Origin: Pseudomonadota bacterium
GTDB taxonomy: Bacteria > Pseudomonadota > Alphaproteobacteria > Rickettsiales > SXRF01
NCBI GenBank assembly: GCA_028873275.1
Contig: JAGWLJ010000091.1
Location: 1-6,400, forward strand
Length of the DNA: 6,400 bases
Direction: 5' to 3'
The notes under the pieces are model-generated. The model saw only the letters and a program-made list of their open reading frames with translations, was not told the origin of the DNA and did no database searches. Numbering within the stretch: the first letter of the stretch is position 1; the number at the start of each line of letters is the position of its first letter. Shown piece by piece: positions 1 through 6,400 of the stretch. Both the position numbers and the translations under genes were made by a program.

Positions 1-1761
1 CTTTCCTTCACGCTGGTGCCGGTGCTGTTCAAATACCTCATCCGCCACAGCCCGGAAACGCACACGCATGGCGACTGGCTGGAAACCGATCCTACGAACA
101 GGCGCAATATCTTCAGCGTCATCCACCGCCGCTTCGAGCACGGCTTTGATCGCCTGCGCGAATCCTACCGCCATCACCTGAACTGGGCGCTTTCCGAGCC
201 GAAGCAGGTGATCGGTTTCTTTGCCCTGCTGATGGTGTCTTCCCTGCTGCTGTTTCCGGCCCTGGGGCGCGATTTCTTCCCCGACGTCGATGCCGGGCAG
301 ATGCGGCTGCATGTGCGCGCGCCGGCGGGCACGCGGCTGGAGCAGACGCAGGCGGATTTCGCCAATGTCGAAGCGGCCATACGCCAGCTTGTCGGTGCCG
401 AGCAGATCGATGTGATTCTCGATAATATCGGCCTGCCCTACAGCGGCATCAACATCGCCCTGTCGGATTCCGCCACCATCGGGCCGATGGACGGGGAAAT
501 CCTCATCGCGCTGAAAAAGGAACACGCGCCGACGGCAGAGCTGATGGCGCGCTTGCGGCAGGAATTGCCCAGGCGATTTGCCAGCCTGCAATTCTTCTTC
601 CAGCCGGCCGATATTGTCGATCAGGTGCTGAATTTCGGCGCGCCGGCGCCGGTCGATATCCGCATCTCCGGCCCGAACAGCCATGACGCCTATGCGCTGG
701 CGCAGAAGCTGACGCATGATCTGAATGCCATTCCCGGCATTGTCGACGCGCATGTCTTCCAGGTGCCGGATGCGCCGGCGCTGACGGTCAATATCGACCG
801 GACGCTCGCCTCGCAATTCGGCCTCAATCAGCAGGCCGCCGCCAGCAATGTGCTGGTCACCACCAATTCCAGCGCGCAGACCATGCCTAATTTCTGGGTC
901 GATCCCAGGAACGGCGTCAGTTATCCGCTGGTGGTGCAGGAACCTTCCTACCACATCGCCTCGGCCCAGGATCTGTGGTCGCTGCCGGTAGCGGCGAAAG
1001 GCGGCGCCGGCCAGCAGCTTTTAATGAACGTGGCGGGATTCTCGCGCGCCACGGTGCCGATGGTGCTGTCGCAATACAATATCCGCCCGGTATTCGACGT
1101 GAACGCCAACGTGCAGGGACGCGACCTTAATTCCGTAGCCTCGGACATCGACAGGGTGATTGCCAAAGACCAGCCCGATAAGGCCAGCGCCCTGTCGGTG
1201 ACGCTCTCCGGCCAGGTAGAAACCATGCGCCAGAGCTATAGCGGCATTTTCTCCGGCATGGCGTTTGCCGTGGTGCTGGTGTACCTGTTCCTGGTGATCA
1301 ATTTCCAAAGCTGGATCGATCCGCTGATCGTGCTTCTCGCCGTGCCCTTCGCGCTCGGCGGCGTGATGTGGATGCTCTATCTCACGCAAACGCATTTGAG
1401 CGTTCCTGCATTGATGGGGACGCTGATGTGCATCGGCCTGACCACCGCTAACAGCATTCTGGTCGTGACCTTCGCCAATCAGCGCCTGCGCGACGGCCAT
1501 AACGATTCCTGGGTGGCGGCGGAAATCGCCGGCTATACCCGCCTGCGCCCGGTGCTGATGACGGCAGGGGCGATGATCCTCGGCATGATCCCGATGGCGC
1601 TGGGCATTGGCGAAGGCGGCGAGCAGAATGCGCCGCTGGCGCGCGCCGTCATCGGCGGATTGCTGTTTGCCACCTTCGCCACGCTGGTCTTTGTGCCGGT
1701 GATGTACCGCCTGCTGCCGCACAAAACCGCTCCAAAGGGAGAACCTCATGTCACTGCCTGA
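1..1761 (+). CDS. RND-family efflux transporter permease, C-terminal half (5' partial)
   Basis: Inner-membrane, proton-driven pump subunit of a tripartite efflux system. The frame is open from base 1 and enters at the end of TM6 (LSFTLVPVLFKYL), so about 586 C-terminal residues of a protein usually 1,000-1,060 long are present; the GTG at 16 is an internal valine, not a start. TM7 lies at residues 70-89, followed by the typical GRDFFPDVDAG segment and the second periplasmic porter/docking region (about 95-410). TM8-TM12 occupy about 415-575. TM11 keeps the TRLRPVLMT motif, with residues matching AcrB Arg971 and Thr978. TM10 reads IGLTTANSILVV, so the position of the AcrB relay Lys940 is Ala (1447-1449). 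This differs from classical HAE-1 drug pumps; from memory, a related subgroup of proteobacterial permeases shares this TM10 sequence. The TM4 aspartates lie upstream. The stop at 1759-1761 overlaps the adaptor gene. Family assignment is firm; substrate is unknown. Confidence 0.95.
   Translation, partial: LSFTLVPVLFKYLIRHSPETHTHGDWLETDPTNRRNIFSVIHRRFEHGFDRLRESYRHHLNWALSEPKQVIGFFALLMVSSLLLFPALGRDFFPDVDAGQMRLHVRAPAGTRLEQTQADFANVEAAIRQLVGAEQIDVILDNIGLPYSGINIALSDSATIGPMDGEILIALKKEHAPTAELMARLRQELPRRFASLQFFFQPADIVDQVLNFGAPAPVDIRISGPNSHDAYALAQKLTHDLNAIPGIVDAHVFQVPDAPALTVNIDRTLASQFGLNQQAAASNVLVTTNSSAQTMPNFWVDPRNGVSYPLVVQEPSYHIASAQDLWSLPVAAKGGAGQQLLMNVAGFSRATVPMVLSQYNIRPVFDVNANVQGRDLNSVASDIDRVIAKDQPDKASALSVTLSGQVETMRQSYSGIFSGMAFAVVLVYLFLVINFQSWIDPLIVLLAVPFALGGVMWMLYLTQTHLSVPALMGTLMCIGLTTANSILVVTFANQRLRDGHNDSWVAAEIAGYTRLRPVLMTAGAMILGMIPMALGIGEGGEQNAPLARAVIGGLLFATFATLVFVPVMYRLLPHKTAPKGEPHVTA
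1735..1741 (+). promoter_or_regulatory. Ribosome binding site for the adaptor gene
   Basis: AAGGGAG sits inside the last codons of the permease gene, with six bases between it and the ATG at 1748. It supports 1748 as the adaptor start and indicates coupled translation across the 14-base overlap. Confidence 0.7.
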
Positions 1762-2980
1762 TGAAAACCAGCGCCGCCAAAGCGCCTCTATCCTCCACAT
1801 GCAGCACCCCGATGCTGCCGGCACGGGCCGACGGATTCGCCGCAAGGCGCTCATCCTTGTCGGCGTGCTGGCAGTCGGCTTCGTCGCTGTGCAGGTCACC
1901 AGGTCGTTCCATACGCATACCCTGGCGAAAAACGCGGAAATCGCCGCTTCCGCCCTGCTGCCGGTGGACGTGATCACGGTGGCGGCCGCGCCTGCCACCT
2001 CTAACCTGACGCTGCCCGGCGAAACCGCCGCATGGTATGAAAGCACCATCTATGCGCGGGTCGATGGCTATGTGGCGAATTGGAGCGCCGATATCGGCGA
2101 CCAGGTGAAAAAGGGCCAGGTGCTGGCGACCATCGAAACGCCGGAGCTCGACGCGCAGCTGGCCGCCGCCAAAGCCAAGCTGATCGCCGCGCAGGCCGAC
2201 GCCGAGCTGGCCAAAACCACCTATGACCGCTGGCGCGATTCGCCCAAAGGCGTCGTCTCCGAGCAGGAACGCGAGGAAAAGAAGGCGGCGTACTCCAGCG
2301 CCGTCGCGCAGGTAAAGCTCAGCCAGGCCGGCATCGACCGCTACCAGGCGCTGGCCAGGTTCAAGGAAGTCACCGCGCCTTACGATGGCCGCATCACCGA
2401 GCGGCGCATCGATATCGGTAATCTGGTGACGGCGGGCAGCAATGCCAGCACCACGCCGCTCTACCGCATGGCGCAGAACAATCCCATGCGCATTTTTGTC
2501 GATGTGCCGCAGAGCGCCGCGCCGGATATGAAAAAGGATGTGGAAGCGGAGATCACCGCCAGCAACCTGCCGGATCGCATATTCAGGGGGGCTATCGCCC
2601 GCACCGCCGATGCCATCAATCCGCAGTCGCGCACGCTGCGCGTCGAGGTCGATATCCCCAATGAGGATCAGGCCCTGGTGCCGGGGATGTACGTCAATGT
2701 GAAGTTCGAGGTGCCGGGCCAGGGCTTGCCGCAGGTGCGCGCCGCCGCACTGGTATTCAGGAACGGCGGCCCGGAAGTGGCGGTGGTGGATAAGGACCAT
2801 CGCGTACATTTCCATAAGGTCGCCATTGCCCGCGACAATGGCGGCACGGTGGACATCGGCTCCGGCATCGAGGTCGGCGACCAGGTGGCGCTCAACATCA
2901 GCAACCAGATCAGCGACGGCGATACCGTGCAAGTGAATGCCAAGGAAAGCCCTGCTCATGCGCCTGCGCCTCAGAAATAG
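1748..2980 (+). CDS. RND efflux periplasmic adaptor subunit (membrane fusion protein, HlyD/AcrA-like)
   Basis: This 410-residue protein would bridge the permease and the outer-membrane channel in the periplasm. Residues 1-33 are polar and basic (cytoplasmic side), and 34-50 form one hydrophobic segment (ALILVGVLAVGFVAVQV). With no lipobox Cys, it appears held by a signal-anchor helix rather than a lipid. Residues about 98-133 are the first biotinyl-lipoyl half (YARVDGYV, then GDQVKKGQVLATIETPELD). About 134-200 form the alpha-helical hairpin, rich in Ala, Lys and Glu, including GVVSEQEREEKK. The lipoyl half closes with VTAPYDGRITERRIDIGNLV. A beta-barrel follows (about 245-325, ending LVPGMYVNVKFE), then the membrane-proximal domain up to about residue 395. 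Length and domain order are normal for the family. The ATG at 1748 has a good ribosome binding site and overlaps the permease stop by 14 bases. It is the second gene of the operon; family is certain, drug or metal specificity is not. Confidence 0.95.
   Translation: MSLPDENQRRQSASILHMQHPDAAGTGRRIRRKALILVGVLAVGFVAVQVTRSFHTHTLAKNAEIAASALLPVDVITVAAAPATSNLTLPGETAAWYESTIYARVDGYVANWSADIGDQVKKGQVLATIETPELDAQLAAAKAKLIAAQADAELAKTTYDRWRDSPKGVVSEQEREEKKAAYSSAVAQVKLSQAGIDRYQALARFKEVTAPYDGRITERRIDIGNLVTAGSNASTTPLYRMAQNNPMRIFVDVPQSAAPDMKKDVEAEITASNLPDRIFRGAIARTADAINPQSRTLRVEVDIPNEDQALVPGMYVNVKFEVPGQGLPQVRAAALVFRNGGPEVAVVDKDHRVHFHKVAIARDNGGTVDIGSGIEVGDQVALNISNQISDGDTVQVNAKESPAHAPAPQK
2942..2949 (+). promoter_or_regulatory. 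Ribosome binding site for the outer-membrane channel gene
   Basis: AAGGAAAG lies inside the 3' end of the adaptor gene, eight bases before the ATG at 2958. The alternative ATG at 2937 lies upstream of this site and has only a weak purine stretch before it, so the site decides in favour of 2958. Confidence 0.6.
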
Positions 2981-4463
2981 CCTTCTGCTCTGCGTTGCTC
3001 TGGGCGGCTGCGCGGTCGGCCCGGGTTATCATGCGCCGGATAATAAATTACCGGATAGCTTCGCCGCCCGGCCTGTTTCCGATGCCTCCAGTAAGAAGCC
3101 GGTGGTCGAGGCAGCGGAGTGGTGGAAATCGCTTGGCGATGAGGAGCTCAACGGCCTGATCGACCGCGCTATCAAAGCCAATCCGCAGCTCGATATCGCC
3201 CTGACCCGGCTGCAGGAGGCGCGGCAGCAGGAATCGGTGGTGATCGGCGGCGCGCTTCCGGAAGCGGAAGCGAGCGCCGGCGGCGGCCGCGGCACCGGCA
3301 GCGACCTGACTAAAGGCCGGGCGGACAGCGTCCTGCGCGCCGGCGACAGCGGCAGCGGGCTCAAACATATTACCCAGGTCTACGGCTTCGACGCCGCCTG
3401 GGAACTCGACCTGTTCGGCAAATACCGGCGCGAGATCGAAGCGGCGGGAGCCGAAACGGAAGCCGCCCGCGCGGCGCGCAACCAGGTGTTGATCACCCTC
3501 ATCGCCGATGTAGTGCATGCCTATGTCGACATGCGCGGGCTGCAGATGCAGCAGGCGGTGCTTGAGAAGAATCTCAACGCGGTGAAGCAATATGCCGATG
3601 TGATGCGCCAGCGCTATGAGCATGGCATCACCAATGAATTCGACGTCAGCCTGGCCGATCGCCAGCTGGCCACATTGCAGGCGCAGCAGGCGCCGCTGGC
3701 TGCCCAGCTGCATGCATCGCAATATGCCATCGCCGCACTGCTGGGCGAGTTTCCGGAAACATTAGCGGCAGAGCTGGGCAAGCCGGGCGTCATTCCGGCG
3801 CTGCCGCAAGCGCTCGACACGGGCGTGCCGATCGATCTACTAAAAAACCGCCCCGATATTCAGCAGGCCGAGCGCGAGCTGGCGGCGGCGACGGCGCGTG
3901 TCGGCGTGGCGGAAGCCAATCTGTTTCCGCAGGTGAGCCTGCTGGGCGGCGCGGGCTATCAGGGACAAGGGCTGGGTGTTTCGCCGGCAAAGAATAGTTT
4001 TATCTGGTCGGTCGGCCCGTCGGTCGGCATGCCGATTCTCGACTTCGGCAGGCTGGATGCGCTGGTGAACATCGCCGACCTGGAAACGCATGAGAAATTG
4101 ATGCGCTATAAACAGGCCATCATCGGCGCGGTGGAGGATGTCGATACCGCGAGCAGCGCCTATGCCGGACAGCAGGATCGCCTCCGGAACCTGAATACGG
4201 CGCTGGAAGCCAGCCAGAAAGCGGCCGATCTGGCCTCCGAGCGCTTTGATCGCGGGCTGACCGACATGCTCAACGTGATCGACGCCCAGCGCCAGCAGTT
4301 CGACCTTGAGCAGCAATATGTCATGGCGCAGCAGGCGGCGGCGGAGCAGTTCATCGCGTTGTACAAGGCACTGGGAAGCGGCTGGCAGCATTACCAGGTC
4401 ATCCCGCCCATCCGCCAGCCGCTGCCGGCGGTGATCGCCGCCCTTGCACGCATGGCGGAGTGA
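2958..4463 (+). CDS. RND efflux outer-membrane channel lipoprotein (NodT/OprM family)
   Basis: This would be the outer-membrane exit duct, a TolC-like trimer that docks on the adaptor. I choose the ATG at 2958 (501 residues) over the in-frame ATG at 2937 (508). The later start has the better ribosome binding site and gives a compact lipoprotein signal: MRLRLRN, a short hydrophobic core, then a lipobox ending LGGC with Cys18 (3009-3011). Ala follows the Cys, so there is no inner-membrane retention Asp. The mature protein opens CAVGPGYHAP, typical of the family. Two OEP repeats follow. The first contains EWWKSLGDEELNGLI, the WELDLFGKYRREIEAA motif and RYEHGITNEFDVSLA. The second contains LLKNRPDIQQAERELAAA, ANLFPQVSLLGGAGYQG, RFDRGLTDMLNVIDAQRQQ and ALGSGW. 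Length is normal. The gene overlaps the adaptor by 23 bases and ends in tandem in-frame TGA codons (4461-4466). It is the last gene of the operon. Confidence 0.95.
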   Translation: MRLRLRNSLLLCVALGGCAVGPGYHAPDNKLPDSFAARPVSDASSKKPVVEAAEWWKSLGDEELNGLIDRAIKANPQLDIALTRLQEARQQESVVIGGALPEAEASAGGGRGTGSDLTKGRADSVLRAGDSGSGLKHITQVYGFDAAWELDLFGKYRREIEAAGAETEAARAARNQVLITLIADVVHAYVDMRGLQMQQAVLEKNLNAVKQYADVMRQRYEHGITNEFDVSLADRQLATLQAQQAPLAAQLHASQYAIAALLGEFPETLAAELGKPGVIPALPQALDTGVPIDLLKNRPDIQQAERELAAATARVGVAEANLFPQVSLLGGAGYQGQGLGVSPAKNSFIWSVGPSVGMPILDFGRLDALVNIADLETHEKLMRYKQAIIGAVEDVDTASSAYAGQQDRLRNLNTALEASQKAADLASERFDRGLTDMLNVIDAQRQQFDLEQQYVMAQQAAAEQFIALYKALGSGWQHYQVIPPIRQPLPAVIAALARMAE

Positions 4464-4464
4464 T

Positions 4465-4505
4465 GAGGGGCGGGGTATCTCTGCCTGCAATTCTCCTCGA
4501 TTTTT
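4465..4505 (+). terminator. Weak candidate rho-independent terminator after the efflux operon
   Basis: GAGGGG (4465-4470) can pair with CTCCTC (4493-4498), giving six pairs including one G-T wobble, and is followed by GATTTTTA. The 22-base loop is large and the T-run has only five bases, so this is weak. Its position, just after the tandem stop codons and before a convergent gene, suits a terminator. Confidence 0.3.
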
Positions 4506-4556
4506 AGTGAGCAAAATAACTAATTGATGTTGGATCAATATATTCCTACCGAACAG

Positions 4557-5528
4557 TCAAACAGAATAGGCGTTTCTATCAAAAAAGAAACGCTCCTCTC
4601 GATCATGCTTTTTACTATCCTCACGTCGCGTGAAAACCATATAATTTTCGCCAATCGGAATTCCCGCAACATTATATGTGCCACAACATCCTGCAAAAGC
4701 GGGGCTAAACCCAGCCTCATCCAATTCCTTTTGCCAATCCGGTGCAGATTGCTGATATCCTCGCTCACTGTTGGGATAAAAACATCCATCTAATTTTTGC
4801 AGCGCTTGATCTAATATATGACTTCCACCTTCCCGCACAAATTGCTCGGGATAATCTTTTCGCTGCAAACCATGCGCCATTTCTTCTGTCACTATAATAT
4901 GCGCTCCGGGTTTTGTTACGCGGTATATCTCATTTAAAAACGCTTTACGCATTTCCGGTTTCACATGATGCAGCACATTGTGGAGCGTAATACCCGTAAA
5001 TTCCTTATCTTCGTAAGGTAATTGCTTGCCTCTATATATTTGATAGCGAGGAATTTTCTTACGTATGTGATCGCTTGGCAGGGATAGATTATCTAGTTCA
5101 ATTCCATGCCACTCATGTTTTGTATCATTCGTTTGCATGAGATCTAAGAACATTCCAGTGCCGCACCCCATGTCAAGACATTTGCCTGCGGGAATCAAAT
5201 CCCAATGATTACGCCAAATATGCCCAAGATAAACAGTACGTGCGTCTTCCACTGCCAGATGCCGCTGGTAAGGTGTGAATTCCATCCAGTCCTTTAGCGG
5301 CACATCCAGCCATTGTGGTCGATCAATACCTGAATGCACATCAATTTGATAAAGCGTTTTCAATGCCTCTGCATAATCTGCCAGCATTTTATTGCATAAT
5401 TCGCGTTCTTGGGAATCTAATGCTTTAGTAGGTTTCCCTTCAATAGCACGCCGTTCCAATGCCTCATAAAAATCTTGCCGCATCTGTTCAATATGTGGGC
5501 CTTGAAGTGGACGATCTAATGAACGCAT
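4557..5528 (-). CDS. Class I SAM-dependent methyltransferase, substrate unknown
   Basis: This 323-residue soluble protein would transfer a methyl group from S-adenosylmethionine. The Rossmann core is clear: motif I LDMGCGTG (118-125), the ribose-binding acidic motif GIELD (142-146), FTGITLHNVLHHV (177-189, the usual VLHH strand/helix) and VTKPGAHIIVTEE (204-216). It resembles the Methyltransf_11/25 group. Residues 1-115 are a mostly helical, charged region I do not recognise, with a Trp-rich part (PQWLDVPLKDWMEF and IWRNHWD) just before the core. A very charged tail follows residue 300. The ATG at 5528 is the first start after an in-frame TAA (5532-5534); only weak purine repeats (AGAGATAGAGATA) lie upstream as a ribosome site. 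No signal peptide or membrane segment is seen. Sampled rows are 37-45% GC against 60-75% in the neighbours, suggesting horizontal acquisition. It starts 31 bases after the adhesin stop on the same strand. The methyl acceptor cannot be inferred. Confidence 0.88.
   Translation of the reverse strand: MRSLDRPLQGPHIEQMRQDFYEALERRAIEGKPTKALDSQERELCNKMLADYAEALKTLYQIDVHSGIDRPQWLDVPLKDWMEFTPYQRHLAVEDARTVYLGHIWRNHWDLIPAGKCLDMGCGTGMFLDLMQTNDTKHEWHGIELDNLSLPSDHIRKKIPRYQIYRGKQLPYEDKEFTGITLHNVLHHVKPEMRKAFLNEIYRVTKPGAHIIVTEEMAHGLQRKDYPEQFVREGGSHILDQALQKLDGCFYPNSERGYQQSAPDWQKELDEAGFSPAFAGCCGTYNVAGIPIGENYMVFTRREDSKKHDREERFFFDRNAYSV
4570..4593. repeat. Perfect 7-bp inverted repeat at the 3' end of the methyltransferase gene
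   Basis: GCGTTTC (4570-4576) and GAAACGC (4587-4593) flank a 10-base loop containing six A on the plus strand. It lies inside the last codons of the methyltransferase (residues R313 to A320). No T-run follows the stem on either strand, so it is not a standard terminator, although it could stall polymerase or protect the 3' end of the minus-strand message. Confidence 0.5.
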
Positions 5529-5559
5529 GTTTTATATCTCTATCTCTGTACACGCTTTC

Positions 5560-6400
5560 TTACATCCTGAAGCAGGTCCCCTCGTTGGGGCAGTAAAGCA
5601 GAATAAGCGGAGCGCCGGCGCTGCTGCGCGAGGAAGGTTTATATCGCGGTACGATGTTGGCCGCAGAGGGCGAGAGCGCCGGCGAGCCGGATGAAATGGA
5701 TGCGCTAGCCAGGGGCGCCAGGGATGGATCAGGGTACAGGAAAGAAACCACGGGCACCGGCATCGGGATATCGACGAGAATGGGCTGGGTCAGGCCGCGC
5801 CAAATGGGGTCGACGATGCGAGGCACGTCGATGTTGGCCGGAACGCCCTGCATGATAGAGAAAGTGCCGGGCGTAAAAGCGGCGATATAATAATTGCCGG
5901 TGGCGGCGAGCGTACCTTGACCGATGGCGTAGCTGCCGACGCTCTCGCCGGCAGCACGCGCCAGCGCTCCCGAGAAGTAGGCCCTGCTGTCGCCTCCGGC
6001 CAGGCCGGTATAGCTGTAAGTCAGCGTCGGATCGGAGGTCCCTGAAAGCTTGCTGGTATTGACCGCACGCAGAGAAAGCGCGGCCGGGGTAATATTGGCG
6101 CTAAGCCCGACAGGTTGCGTTATGCTGTAATCGCCGGCGTCGGCGCCGCTTAGGGTAAAGCCGGCGGCGGTCACGGCCTTGCCGTTGCCGGTATCCTTAT
6201 CAGCAAACGTGCCGGTGGCGGCAACGGTATTGAGCGTGACGACGTCGCCGCCGACCGCGGCGGAGAGTATTGCCGAACCGGTATTCAGCGTATCGGCGAT
6301 CGTGCCGTTATACACTCTGTTTGTGGCGGTAACGCCGCTGATGGTGAGGCTCTTGGGCGTGACGGTGAGCGTACCGGGATTATAGGTAATATCGTAATTG
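5560..6400 (-). CDS. C-terminal part of a large YDG/MBG-repeat surface protein (adhesin-like, 5' partial)
   Basis: The frame is open from the right edge to the TAA at 5560-5562, giving 279 residues; the GTG at 6313-6315 is an internal codon, since the reading continues upstream with repeat sequence. Residues 1-14 (NYDITYNPGTLTVT) are the end of another repeat. Residues about 17-103 form a YDG-type domain (RVYNGTIADTLNTGS, GDYSITQPVGLSANITP). About 104-182 form an MBG_2-type domain (SDPTLTYSYTGLAGGDS, VGSYAIGQGTLA, then NYYIAAFTPGTFSI). The last 94 residues are a non-repeat tail rich in Pro and Ser, ending with Cys270 and Cys276 in YCPNEGTCFRM. Such repeats typically occur in very large secreted proteins that begin with a filamentous-haemagglutinin secretion domain and use two-partner secretion. 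That N-terminus is outside the window, so export and adhesion are inferred. The YDG signature reads VYN instead of VYD. Sampled GC is about 60-75%, unlike the methyltransferase next to it. Confidence 0.85.
   Translation of the reverse strand, partial: NYDITYNPGTLTVTPKSLTISGVTATNRVYNGTIADTLNTGSAILSAAVGGDVVTLNTVAATGTFADKDTGNGKAVTAAGFTLSGADAGDYSITQPVGLSANITPAALSLRAVNTSKLSGTSDPTLTYSYTGLAGGDSRAYFSGALARAAGESVGSYAIGQGTLAATGNYYIAAFTPGTFSIMQGVPANIDVPRIVDPIWRGLTQPILVDIPMPVPVVSFLYPDPSLAPLASASISSGSPALSPSAANIVPRYKPSSRSSAGAPLILLYCPNEGTCFRM

Noticed and set aside
1021..2049. Antisense open frame spanning the permease-adaptor junction
   Set aside because: It lies opposite two well-supported genes, has a His/Arg/Gln-rich composition typical of a shadow frame, and shows no family motif.
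2937..2957. Earlier ATG at 2937 as the start of the outer-membrane channel
   Set aside because: It lies upstream of the best ribosome site and would add seven residues in front of an already complete lipoprotein signal. It remains possible.
1751..2959. Long antisense open frame (402 codons) across the whole adaptor gene
   Set aside because: It mirrors a strongly supported adaptor gene. Long antisense frames are expected with high third-position GC, and its translation is His/Arg/Gly-rich with no recognisable domain.
3048..4538. Antisense open frames opposite the outer-membrane channel gene
   Set aside because: The channel gene has family motifs along its full length. These frames are low-complexity shadows and one runs past the channel stop only by chance.
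4524..4793. 89-codon plus-strand frame opposite the end of the methyltransferase
   Set aside because: No ribosome binding site or domain, and the opposite strand carries a clear methyltransferase ending.
5529..5559. Promoter in the adhesin-methyltransferase gap
   Set aside because: A TATAAA-like string lies only a few bases before the ATG, too close for a -10 box with a normal leader, and no -35 partner is convincing.
4500..5560. AT-rich block as an insertion sequence or integrated element
   Set aside because: No transposase, no matching terminal inverted repeats and no target duplication could be found by eye; only a methyltransferase is present.
6313..6315. GTG as the start of the adhesin fragment
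   Set aside because: The same frame continues upstream to the window edge with repeat-domain sequence, so this is an internal valine.

Overview
The window comes from a Gram-negative bacterium with fairly high GC. Hand counts of sample rows give roughly 60-75% GC in the efflux and adhesin genes. A three-part RND efflux system with an outer-membrane channel, and an MBG/YDG-repeat surface protein, fit a proteobacterium. An alphaproteobacterium is my best guess, but nothing here fixes the taxon.

Layout: bases 1-4463 on the plus strand hold an efflux operon in the order inner-membrane RND permease (5' end outside the window), periplasmic adaptor (membrane fusion protein), outer-membrane channel lipoprotein of the NodT/OprM type. 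The genes overlap by 14 and 23 bases, and each downstream gene has its own ribosome binding site inside the preceding gene, so they are very probably co-transcribed and translationally coupled. Together they would form a continuous proton-driven export channel from the inner membrane or periplasm to the outside. The substrate cannot be read from the sequence. No promoter or regulator for the operon lies in the window.

Bases 4464-4556 are a short gap between convergent genes with one weak terminator candidate. Bases 4557-5528 (minus strand) hold a class I SAM-dependent methyltransferase in a markedly AT-rich block (about 37-45% GC in sampled rows), which looks acquired. Bases 5563-6400 (minus strand) are the C-terminal 279 residues of a large repetitive YDG/MBG-domain surface protein whose start lies outside the window. 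It ends only 31 bases before the methyltransferase start, on the same strand, so the two may share a transcript.

I found no RNA genes, CRISPR array, insertion sequence or attachment site. The efflux operon is ordinary in architecture. The least explained part is the AT-rich methyltransferase between the efflux operon and the adhesin. I see no firm evidence for a new multi-gene system; possible links are given as hypotheses.
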